Shown piece after piece: positions 1 to 5,686 of a stretch of 5,686 nucleotides of DNA. The position numbers and the translations under genes were made by a program. This DNA is from Candidatus Aminicenantota bacterium (lineage in GTDB: Bacteria; Acidobacteriota; Aminicenantia; UBA2199). The notes beneath the pieces were generated by a model. The model saw only the letters and a program-made list of their open reading frames with translations, searched no databases and was not told the DNA's origin. The stretch lies in contig JAHELQ010000367.1 in assembly GCA_024644125.1 (NCBI GenBank), positions 1-5,686 on the forward strand, written 5' to 3'. Each line of letters begins with the position of its first letter. The stretch's first letter is position 1.

Positions 1-413
1 GCCAAAAACGAAGCGCTGAGTTTGAGAGCCATCAGGAAATTTAAACAACCGGCGTTGAGACTGATGCAAGGGATACCTGAATCCCCGAGCCCCAACTCCT
101 TCTGGAATTGCGCGCCCTGTTCGGGAATACCCATATCGAAAGAATTGGAAGCATTCAAGATCAAATCGATATCTTCCAAACGCATACCCGCGTCATTTAC
201 GGCCGTTTTTGCCGCCTCCGCCCCCATGAAAGTGACGGTTTCATGTTCCACCCAGCGACGCTCGCGAACGCCTTGTTTATGTTCGCACCATCCGGGTTCA
301 AGATTGCACCGCTCCTCAATTTCGCCGGAGGGGACCAACCGGGTAGGCAGGTAACGGCCGATCCCGACAATCTTCAGGGGTAAGGGATACTTGTGTTCGG
401 AATTGTTATTCAT
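1..413 (-). CDS. FabH-like 3-oxoacyl-ACP synthase III family protein (KAS III), N-terminal part
   Basis: This is a stand-alone condensing or acyl-transfer enzyme of the thiolase fold, cut by the window end after 137 complete codons of an expected 320-360. The ATG at 413 follows the AGGAGG. The N-terminus L-K-I-V-G-I-G-R-Y-L-P-T (13-24) is the KAS III opening. G-W-C-E-H-K-Q-G-V-R-E-R-R-W (41-54) is the substrate-entry segment. The catalytic Cys is C123 in S-L-N-A-G-C-L-N-F-L (codon 47-45). The His and Asn of the catalytic triad lie beyond the window. In E. coli FabH the segment is W-x-x-x-R-T-G-I; here the Arg and Thr are K46 and Q47, which may alter CoA binding. It is not an HMG-CoA synthase of the beta-branching type by its N-terminus. 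Placed right after a PKS lacking a working last KS, it probably acts in the same pathway, by chain start, transfer or release. This is an inference, and its substrate is unknown. Confidence 0.9.
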   Translation of the reverse strand, partial: MNNNSEHKYPLPLKIVGIGRYLPTRLVPSGEIEERCNLEPGWCEHKQGVRERRWVEHETVTFMGAEAAKTAVNDAGMRLEDIDLILNASNSFDMGIPEQGAQFQKELGLGDSGIPCISLNAGCLNFLMALKLSASFL

Positions 414-419
414 AGAATG

Positions 420-425
420 CCTCCT
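420..425 (-). promoter_or_regulatory. Ribosome binding site of the KAS III-like gene
   Basis: The minus strand reads AGGAGG at 425-420, then six bases, then ATG at 413-411. This is a near-ideal Shine-Dalgarno and it fixes the start of the downstream gene. It lies in the 18-base gap after the PKS stop, too short for a promoter or terminator. Co-transcription and translational coupling are inferred. Confidence 0.9.
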
Positions 426-431
426 GTTATC

Positions 432-821
432 TCAGTCTCTTTCCGGCAACCAATACTTTTGGCGGCAGAATGGATAAGTGGGAACAGGCATTCGGCCGGG
501 AATCTCTCCTGGATATAGAAGACTCCAATCCACTACCCCACCCAAAACCCAGAAGTTTGCCAGATGATCGAAATTCTGTATGCGGATAAAATGTTTGACT
601 GCCTCCACCCCCTGTTCTCCTGACAATAGAAAACCAAAACTGCGGGTATTGTCCGCTACATTTCCCTGGAACACATGATCGGAGATCTCCTGCCCCATTG
701 CAAACGCCGACAATTTTTCGAACAATTCTTCCAGGCCGGATGCCACAATGGCCAACCTCTCGTCCATTTCCTCCCTGCCGGCCTGCAAGGTATACGCCAA
801 TCGCGTGACATCGACACCGGT
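432..821 (-). other. Domain: terminal post-KS linker, C-terminus of the PKS
   Basis: Residues about 1617-1745 resume the trans-AT post-KS linker after the insert. They contain V-T-R-L-A-Y-T-L-Q-A-G-R-E-E-M and then V-V-D-W at 1712-1715. The close is G-R-M-P-V-P-T-Y-P-F at 1726-1734, then W1740. The protein stops five residues later. No helical docking element, thioesterase or further carrier follows, so the KS2 unit either ends here or is completed by a partner protein. Confidence 0.8.
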
Positions 822-3800
822 TCGAAGCGAGGATCGGCGTTTCGCCTTGCAATAATTCAAGAGGCTTTCTTTATAATCTCTACCCAGATTCTGAATAAAC
901 GCTCCGATGGAAGCTGATTTCAGAAAATATTCCCCATTGATATTCAGGTTAAAAAGCCGGTTGACAGCCCCGGAAAACGCTTCGGCACTTCCGGTGGTGA
1001 AGCCGTCAGGGTTGGTTCTCAACAATTTATCGGACAATTGAAGGATATCGCCTTCAATTTCCTTCAGGGCTTTCCTGATGTTGAGCGGTGCCCCGGATCC
1101 TCCACCGGAATCATCCGGTTGCCTCAGATATTTGACCAAATCCCTGGCATAGTCGACCAACCGCTCGCGATTCCGCGCCGAAAGCACAAAAATTTGCGGA
1201 CCGGTTTTGTTGGAATCACCATTCGCTGAATTTCGGGGGAAAGTTTCCAACACTACATGAACCTTAGAACCGCCGACTCCAAACGCGCTCACCGCGGACC
1301 GGAAGGGGCGCGGCTGCCAGGCGGCGGCTTTTGAGACGGTATCGAAAGGCGTTCCCTTTAGATGATCCTCGCCGCATCCGTTATTGCTGAAGGAAGAGGG
1401 TGGCAGCACATTCTTGTTCATAGACATTACGGTCTTGATAATCCCGGCGATACCGGCGGCAGATTCCAGACGTCCGGTATTTTCCGCCAATGATCCGATT
1501 CCACAAAATTTATCGGACGGCAACGGAGTGTTCCGCTTCCTGGATACTTTTTCAAACGCCACCTTCAATGCGTCGATCTCCAATCGCCGCAATTCAGCGA
1601 CCGCCGCGCCACTCTCGACATACCCGATAGAGGCGGGATCGATTCCTTCGTTTTCGTATACCTGTACGAACAATCCTTCCAGAGACTCGGGGGACGGGAA
1701 ACCGTTTTCAGTGGTTCTTCCGCTATACTGCACACCGATACCATCGATCACCGCGTAAATATGATCTTTGTCGCGGCGGGCTTCGGAAAGCGGTTTTAAC
1801 AATACAGCTCCCCCTCCCTCGCCGAAAAAAGACTCTTGCCCGTCCGCTACTCCCGTGGAGGCGCCGCCAATACTCCAGGGATACAGCAATAGATTAATCC
1901 CACCTACAATCGCCATACTGCACATCCCATTCCGAATCGCCGACATCCCCCGATACAGCGCCATAAGGGAACTGGATCCCGCAGTATCGACAGCTTCACA
2001 TGGGCCGTGCAATTCGAGGAAATTAGCAATCCGGTTGGCGGTCATCGCCGGATGGTTAAGCCTTGGATCGACCGGGAAAACGTTGGCTGCCCCCACGTCG
2101 CCACCGGGAACATACCCATAGCCCGAAGGTGAAAATCCGAAATACACACCGGCATTGCTTCCGGCTAAAGTGGACGCTTTGTAGCCCGCATCCTCGACCA
2201 CCTTCCAGACCATTTCCAGAGCGAGCCGTTGTTGAGGATCCATGAGCGACGCCTCATGGGACGAAATATTGAAGAAATCCGCGTCAAACGTATCGATTTC
2301 ATCTAGAAAGCCACCTTTGCAAGCGTTTCCAAATCCCGGTATCTTTCTTCTTTCCGGTATATCCCGCACCAGCGATCTCCCCTCCTTTATATGATTCCAG
2401 AAATCCTCTAGATTGTCCGCCTGGGGAAACAACCCGTTCATTCCGATGATGGCGATGGGCTCTGATAATGAAAATCCAGCGGCTGTTGACAGCACCGCCT
2501 CCAACTCACAATCGTCACAAGAAGCCTCCGTAAATTCAAGGCAGGATGTGTTTTTTTGGGGAGCGGAATTGAAGTGGCGGAAAAGATTGCCGCCAAACCG
2601 GTCAATCAAAAATTTGGACAATGATTCGATGGTGGGTTGCTTCAGATCGAAGAATGATTCGATCGTAAATTCAATATCATACGTTTTGTTGATCCTGCTT
2701 ACAAACTCAGACATTGTGATGGAGGAAAATCCATAGTCGAGAAGCGGTCGGACAATATCAATTTCTTCCCTGTCAACCTTCAAGATGGCCGCCACAACTC
2801 CGGCCACCTCGATCGCGAAATCGGACGTGAATTCCGAATGGGCCTCCAAAGACATAACCGCGGCATCCGCCGAACCAGCCTTCGCCGGAAGAGTGTCTTC
2901 CCGCTGCGAAACCTGATGGGCTTTCTTGAGGCAGAAATCCCTCATTCGAATCAGTGGTCGCCCATTTAGATCCACCATCACCATAGAGAATTTCTTGACC
3001 GGGGAATTTTCCACTTGATTGGAAGAAACCCTCGCATACACATAACACTCCGGCGCCAGAGGCCGGAGGATTTCCGTCTCCCCTAACGCAAACGATAGAT
3101 AAGGTCTGCCTGGTTCCTGGACAGTGTTGATCATCAATCCGGTGACAGTTTGAAGAATCGGATCCATCAACGCCGGATGCAATGTGTAATCATTCAGGCT
3201 ATGTTCCACCGAACGATGGAGTTTCAGATGAGCAAGAGCTTCCGTATCGTTGTAACGCAACTCCAGGAGCGCCTGCAAACTCGGCCCGATGACGAATCGT
3301 CTCGTTTTGTATGCGTCGTAACATTCAACTCCTTTCAAATATCCGGGACAACGTTCCTTTATCGATTCGACATCGACGATCTCTTCAGTGCCCACCATTG
3401 GGTCAGAGGTTTGAAATTCTATTTTTCCCCGACAATTGATGGCCGTTTCGCCATCTTGCCGTTCTTCCCGCACCTCAAATTCAGCTCCATCTCCGTCCGG
3501 GCGCAATTGAACCTTGATCCTGGAGGGCCCATGATCAACGGTTATCAGATTGGACCAAACCAGATTCTTGATCTTTGAAACCAGTCTACCAAGAAGCGTT
3601 TCTCCGGCGGCGCGGACCATTTCAAGATACGCGACGCCCGGAAGCACTTTTCGGCCGTAAACGACATTGTCAACCAGGAAGAATTCATCGCCGGCTAACA
3701 GTACTTCCACTTGCTTCACAGTGGGAGTGGACCGGTCGTTACCCGCCAGAGGATTGTTCCGCTTTGTATTGCCGAAGCCCTCGATCCAACAGCGACGCTT

Positions 3801-5686
3801 TTCAAATGGATAAGCCGGCATTGGGATTCTCCGGTATTTGCCACATGAAAACAAATCTTTCCAATCGACGACGCCTTCTCCAGTGTATTGCGAGGCCAGT
3901 TCGAGCAACCACTCTTTGTAATCTTCACCAACACCGTCTTCTCCCTGTTTTTCACCGGAAAAAAAGGTGTCGATTTTTTCCGCCGCCGATACCCGATGCA
4001 GAGTTGCCGCCAAATCTTCCGTATCCCTCACAATCAACGCAGACCTGACATTAAAATGGGTTCGCCCACAGGACAGCGTGTAGGCGATATCGCCTGGCCA
4101 ATGATTCATACCTTCCCGGTCGAGCCATCTCGACAAATTCTCGATTATCCGCGTCAAGACGGGATAGGAACGTGCGGATAGCGGAATGATATAGTAAGGT
4201 TTTTCCAAACGCGATCCTTCGCTCGACTGGACGGGCGGAGCTTCGATAATCATATGGGCATTGGTGCCGCTGTATCCGAACGAACTCACCGCGGCCCGCG
4301 CCGGTCGCCTGTCATTCAGATTCCAATGGGACAATTTTGTATTGACATAGAATGGGCTAGCGGAAAGATCCAGATGTTCATTCTCCCGCCGGTAATGCAA
4401 GGAAGGCGGAATTTTACCATGCTTCAACGCCAACAATACTTTTATGACGCTGGCTACGCCTGCTGCCGCGGAGGTATGTCCAATATTGGTTTTAATCGAT
4501 CCAATCGGACAAAATTGAGTTTTAGAAGTGTATTTGCGAAACGAGTCCGTTAGGGCTTCAATCTCGATCGGATCTCCAAGCTTGGTTCCTGTGCCGTGGG
4601 CTTCCACATACGAGATGGTTTCAGGATTGATGCCGCTCCGTTTATACACCTCGAGTTCAAGCTCGGTTTGGGAGCGGGCGCTGGGAGCTGTAATTCCATT
4701 GGTCCTGCCGTCCTGGTTGATGCCTATCCCTTTCATCACTCCGTAGATATGATCGTTGTCAGCCAACGCTTTATCGAGCAACTTTAAAACAACCGCTCCA
4801 ACGCCTTCTCCGGGGACAAAGCCATCGGCGTTGTTATCGAAGGTCTTGCACCGGCCGTCCTTTGCCAGCATTCCGCTCTTACTCATGGCGATATAGGGCT
4901 TGACCGTGAGGTACAGAGATACGCCGCCCGCCAGAACGAGATCCAACTGGCGGTCAATGAGGCTCAGACTCCCCAGGTAAATCGCCACCAGCGAAGATGA
5001 ACAAGCGATATCGATTGGGACCGCGGGTCCTTTGAGGTTCATAAAATAGGAAATCCGTGCCGCCAATATCGAGCGCGCGTTGAACATATTTTCGGGATAC
5101 TCATCGCTCATGACGCCGACATAAACGCCGCATTTGCAATTATCAATATCTTCGGCAGAATAACCAGCATCTTCAAACGCCCGCCACGCCTCTTGCATGA
5201 ACAACCGTTGCTGGGGATCGAGCAATTCCGCTTCCGCCGGCGAAATATTGAAAAACAATGGATCGAACTTATCGATATCATCGAGGAATCCGCCCCATTT
5301 GCAATATGTTTTGCCGGCTCTCGCTGGGTCCGGATCATAATATTCAGCTACCGACCATCTCCCGGAGGGAACTTCCCGTACCGCATCCAAACCGTTTACC
5401 AGATTGTCCCACAACTGAGCGTATGTCTCGGCGCCGGGATACCGTCCGGACATACCGATTATAGCGATATCCGAAGTGTTGACCTCGGTTTTGGCAGCCG
5501 TTGGCTGAAATAACTCCGGCGGGGAGGGTTCGGGAGACGAGGATTCAAGATACGCGGCCAGTTCAAGAACCGATGAGTGGTCATACAGCCTTGTAGCTTT
5601 GATATCAATATGATATATCTGTTTCAATTTGCGGGTGAATTCGACCCCTAAAACCGAATCCATGCCCAATTCGCTGAACGGTTTTT
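432..5686 (-). CDS. Trans-AT type I polyketide synthase, C-terminal part (5' end cut by window): ACP-KS-DH-ACP-KS0-carrier-like insert-linker
   Basis: This is a large cytoplasmic assembly-line enzyme that extends an acyl chain held on carrier domains. Its stop is TGA at 434-432. The frame stays open to 5686, and the codons above the TTG at 5669 read K-P-F-S-E, a normal ACP lead-in, so the real start lies outside the window. Domains, numbered from that TTG: partial ACP1 to about 44, KS1 66-479, linker 480-630, DH about 638-917, ACP2 945-1025, KS2 1070-1480, carrier-like insert about 1529-1600, terminal linker 1617-1745. No AT, KR, ER, methyltransferase or thioesterase domain is visible. A missing AT after each KS points to malonyl loading by a separate acyltransferase. 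KS1, ACP1 and ACP2 look active. The DH lacks its His, and KS2 lacks Cys and both His. The protein ends after a post-KS linker, so chain release does not happen here. The product is unknown. Confidence 0.95.
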   Translation of the reverse strand, partial: KPFSELGMDSVLGVEFTRKLKQIYHIDIKATRLYDHSSVLELAAYLESSSPEPSPPELFQPTAAKTEVNTSDIAIIGMSGRYPGAETYAQLWDNLVNGLDAVREVPSGRWSVAEYYDPDPARAGKTYCKWGGFLDDIDKFDPLFFNISPAEAELLDPQQRLFMQEAWRAFEDAGYSAEDIDNCKCGVYVGVMSDEYPENMFNARSILAARISYFMNLKGPAVPIDIACSSSLVAIYLGSLSLIDRQLDLVLAGGVSLYLTVKPYIAMSKSGMLAKDGRCKTFDNNADGFVPGEGVGAVVLKLLDKALADNDHIYGVMKGIGINQDGRTNGITAPSARSQTELELEVYKRSGINPETISYVEAHGTGTKLGDPIEIEALTDSFRKYTSKTQFCPIGSIKTNIGHTSAAAGVASVIKVLLALKHGKIPPSLHYRRENEHLDLSASPFYVNTKLSHWNLNDRRPARAAVSSFGYSGTNAHMIIEAPPVQSSEGSRLEKPYYIIPLSARSYPVLTRIIENLSRWLDREGMNHWPGDIAYTLSCGRTHFNVRSALIVRDTEDLAATLHRVSAAEKIDTFFSGEKQGEDGVGEDYKEWLLELASQYTGEGVVDWKDLFSCGKYRRIPMPAYPFEKRRCWIEGFGNTKRNNPLAGNDRSTPTVKQVEVLLAGDEFFLVDNVVYGRKVLPGVAYLEMVRAAGETLLGRLVSKIKNLVWSNLITVDHGPSRIKVQLRPDGDGAEFEVREERQDGETAINCRGKIEFQTSDPMVGTEEIVDVESIKERCPGYLKGVECYDAYKTRRFVIGPSLQALLELRYNDTEALAHLKLHRSVEHSLNDYTLHPALMDPILQTVTGLMINTVQEPGRPYLSFALGETEILRPLAPECYVYARVSSNQVENSPVKKFSMVMVDLNGRPLIRMRDFCLKKAHQVSQREDTLPAKAGSADAAVMSLEAHSEFTSDFAIEVAGVVAAILKVDREEIDIVRPLLDYGFSSITMSEFVSRINKTYDIEFTIESFFDLKQPTIESLSKFLIDRFGGNLFRHFNSAPQKNTSCLEFTEASCDDCELEAVLSTAAGFSLSEPIAIIGMNGLFPQADNLEDFWNHIKEGRSLVRDIPERRKIPGFGNACKGGFLDEIDTFDADFFNISSHEASLMDPQQRLALEMVWKVVEDAGYKASTLAGSNAGVYFGFSPSGYGYVPGGDVGAANVFPVDPRLNHPAMTANRIANFLELHGPCEAVDTAGSSSLMALYRGMSAIRNGMCSMAIVGGINLLLYPWSIGGASTGVADGQESFFGEGGGAVLLKPLSEARRDKDHIYAVIDGIGVQYSGRTTENGFPSPESLEGLFVQVYENEGIDPASIGYVESGAAVAELRRLEIDALKVAFEKVSRKRNTPLPSDKFCGIGSLAENTGRLESAAGIAGIIKTVMSMNKNVLPPSSFSNNGCGEDHLKGTPFDTVSKAAAWQPRPFRSAVSAFGVGGSKVHVVLETFPRNSANGDSNKTGPQIFVLSARNRERLVDYARDLVKYLRQPDDSGGGSGAPLNIRKALKEIEGDILQLSDKLLRTNPDGFTTGSAEAFSGAVNRLFNLNINGEYFLKSASIGAFIQNLGRDYKESLLNYCKAKRRSSLRTGVDVTRLAYTLQAGREEMDERLAIVASGLEELFEKLSAFAMGQEISDHVFQGNVADNTRSFGFLLSGEQGVEAVKHFIRIQNFDHLANFWVLGGVVDWSLLYPGEIPGRMPVPTYPFCRQKYWLPERD
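870..1085 (-). other. Domain: degenerate carrier-protein-like insert in the linker after KS2 (attachment Ser replaced by Thr)
   Basis: The linker after KS2 carries about 100 extra residues compared with the one after KS1, between K-Y-L-R-Q (1516) and the conserved L-A-Y-T-L-Q-A-G-R-E (1624). Read against ACP2, the insert lines up without gaps from G1556-F-T-T to about residue 1589: G-F-S-S against G-F-T-T, E-F-V-S-R-I-N-K against A-F-S-G-A-V-N-R, and Y-D-I-E-F against F-N-L-N-I. It ends in A-S-I-G-A-F-I-Q-N-L, like an ACP helix 4. T1559 (codon 995-993) sits where ACP2 has its phosphopantetheine Ser. A Gly/Ser-rich hinge (D-D-S-G-G-G-S-G) precedes it. This is a hand alignment with few identities, so the call is moderate. 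Confidence 0.5.
1230..2462 (-). other. Domain: ketosynthase KS2 (KS0), all three catalytic residues replaced
   Basis: The fold is clearly a KS: it has E-P-I-A-I-I-G-M-N-G at 1070-1079, M-D-P-Q-Q-R-L at 1143-1149 and S-A-F-G-V-G-G-S-K-V-H near the end. The catalytic positions are all changed. The Cys is G1231 in V-D-T-A-G-S-S-S-L (codon 1979-1977). H-G-T-G-T has become G1354-A-A-V-A after Y-V-E-S (codon 1610-1608). The second His is R1400 in E-N-T-G-R-L-E-S-A-A-G (1472-1470). Usual non-elongating KS domains keep the Cys so they can still bind the chain, but this one cannot. It should neither condense nor transfer acyl groups by the normal route. The rest of the domain has no frameshift or stop. 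A structural or docking role is inferred. Confidence 0.93.
2595..2837 (-). other. Domain: acyl carrier protein ACP2
   Basis: Residues 945-1025 form a four-helix carrier domain. The attachment motif is D-Y-G-F-S-S-I, with S983 as the phosphopantetheine site (codon 2723-2721). The usual Asp before the Ser is Ser982, a variant found in functional carriers. Helix 2 (ITMSEFVSRINKTYDI) and the closing E-S-F-F-D-L ... I-E-S-L-S-K-F-L match the family. It should hold the product of KS1 and pass it to whatever acts after KS2. No Trp follows at the position linked to beta-branching ACPs. Confidence 0.9.
2919..3758 (-). other. Domain: dehydratase (DH) with catalytic His replaced by Asn, probably inactive
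   Basis: This is a double hot-dog DH fold that would normally remove water from a beta-hydroxy acyl-ACP. The HxxxGxxxxP motif reads N668-VVY-G672-RKVL-P677, so the catalytic His is Asn (codon 3668-3666), while the Gly, Pro and following V-A-Y-L-E-M are kept. The second motif is intact: L-H-P-A-L-M-D836-P-I-L-Q840 (Asp codon 3164-3162). The Gly-Pro motif reads F-V-I-G-P-S-L-Q near 792-799. The module has no ketoreductase, so a DH here would have no hydroxyl made in cis to act on. Loss of His therefore fits a dead DH. A pyran synthase usually keeps the His and changes the Asp, so that reading fits poorly. Size is about 280 residues, normal for a DH. Confidence 0.82.
3780..4232 (-). other. Domain: post-KS linker (trans-AT type) after KS1
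   Basis: Residues 480-630 hold the flanking subdomain that follows KS domains in AT-less modules. It begins with P-L-S-A-R-S and contains D-I-A-Y-T-L-S-C-G-R. It closes with V-V-D-W at 600-603 and R-I-P-M-P-A-Y-P-F at 614-622, then W628. No AT fold or GHSxG motif lies between KS1 and the DH. The D-I-A-Y-T-L section follows the first helix after only a short turn, unlike the linker after KS2, which carries an extra block of about 100 residues. Confidence 0.8.
4233..5474 (-). other. Domain: ketosynthase KS1, catalytic residues intact, trans-AT type
   Basis: KS1 accepts the upstream chain on a cysteine and condenses it with a malonyl-type extender. The active-site Cys is C223 in I-A-C-S-S-S-L (codon 5003-5001). 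The two histidines are H358 in V-E-A-H-G-T-G-T (4598-4596) and H398 in N-I-G-H-T-S (4478-4476). Spacings of 135 and 40 residues are normal for the family. The sections MFNARSILAARISYF, NLKGPA and GINQDGRTNGITAPS match, from memory, KS domains of bacillaene-like trans-AT systems. It starts at S-D-I-A-I-I-G-M and ends near N-A-H-M-I-I-E. I cannot predict its substrate without a KS phylogeny. Confidence 0.93.
5538..5686 (-). other. Domain: acyl carrier protein ACP1 (N-terminal part outside window)
   Basis: This is the C-terminal half of a carrier domain. The motif L-G-M-D-S-V places the phosphopantetheine-bearing Ser at residue 5 (codon 5657-5655). The normal helix pattern follows (VEFTRKLKQIY, then ATRLYDHSSVLELAAYL). 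It would hold the chain delivered to KS1. A proline-rich linker (residues about 44-57) separates it from KS1. The motif lacks the Trp six residues after the Ser that marks many beta-branching ACPs. Confidence 0.9.

Noticed and set aside
1..413. Downstream gene as a beta-branching HMG-CoA synthase
   Set aside because: Its N-terminus and N-A-G-C-L-N-F active site are of KAS III type, and neither ACP in the window has the Trp marker of beta-branching carriers.
414..431. Promoter or terminator between the two genes
   Set aside because: The gap is 18 bases, largely taken up by the ribosome binding site and its spacer, with no hairpin.
427..852. Minus-strand open frame of 141 codons near the PKS end
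   Set aside because: It lies wholly inside the PKS frame, is rich in Gly, Arg and Ser with no recognisable motif, and reads as an out-of-frame shadow.
1977..1979. KS2 as a KSQ-type decarboxylase or chain-length factor
   Set aside because: Those have Gln at the Cys position, and KSQ keeps the histidines. Here the residue is Gly and both His are gone.
2230..2310. DNA repeat shared with 5200-5295 (both contain CGAAATATTGAA)
   Set aside because: It is the same conserved KS segment (D-P-Q-Q-R-L and F-F-N-I-S) in two homologous domains, not a mobile or regulatory repeat.
1230..2462. KS2 as a broken pseudogene or frameshifted domain
   Set aside because: The frame is continuous into a correct post-KS linker and normal stop. 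The changes are substitutions confined to catalytic positions, with structural motifs kept.
3575..4048. Plus-strand open frame of 157 codons, with other plus-strand frames across the window
   Set aside because: All are antisense to well-supported PKS domains, have low-complexity or shadow-like composition and show no family motif.
5667..5669. TTG at 5669 as the start of the PKS gene
   Set aside because: The frame is open above it and encodes K-P-F-S-E-L, the normal sequence before an ACP attachment motif. The codon lies inside an ACP, so it is not a start.

Overview
This window is the 3' part of a bacterial modular polyketide synthase (PKS) gene and the start of the gene after it. Both lie on the minus strand, so the reading order runs from position 5686 down to 1. 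It looks like part of a trans-acyltransferase (trans-AT) type I PKS cluster. There are two ketosynthases (KS) but no acyltransferase domain after either one. Each KS runs into the short post-KS linker ending in a YPF...W motif that is typical of trans-AT synthases. The wording of KS1 (MFNARSILAARISYF, GINQDGRTNGITAPS) is also of trans-AT type. Base composition looks balanced by eye, and the second gene has a strong AGGAGG ribosome binding site. I cannot name the host or the product.

Positions 5686-432 hold one uninterrupted frame, cut at its 5' end by the window edge. Its domain order is ACP1 (partial) - KS1 - post-KS linker - DH - ACP2 - KS2 - carrier-like insert - post-KS linker - stop. Residues are numbered here from the TTG at 5669-5667. 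That is only a ruler, because the frame continues to the window edge without a stop.

Positions 413-1 hold the first 137 complete codons of a stand-alone FabH-like (KAS III) protein. It follows the PKS stop after 18 bases and carries the catalytic cysteine.

The most striking feature is the mix of intact and degenerate domains. ACP1, KS1 and ACP2 keep their active residues. The DH has Asn in place of its catalytic His. KS2 has lost all three residues of the Cys-His-His set (Gly, Gly, Arg). A carrier-like insert after KS2 has Thr where the phosphopantetheine Ser should be. The reading frame is clean throughout, so the last module looks like a catalytically empty scaffold and not a decayed gene. 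Directly behind it sits a free condensing enzyme of a different family with an intact Cys. A reasonable inference is that KS1 elongates and ACP2 carries the chain, while the terminal KS2 unit passes, docks or presents it, perhaps to the KAS III-like protein. No promoter, terminator, RNA gene, mobile element or CRISPR array is supported anywhere in the window.
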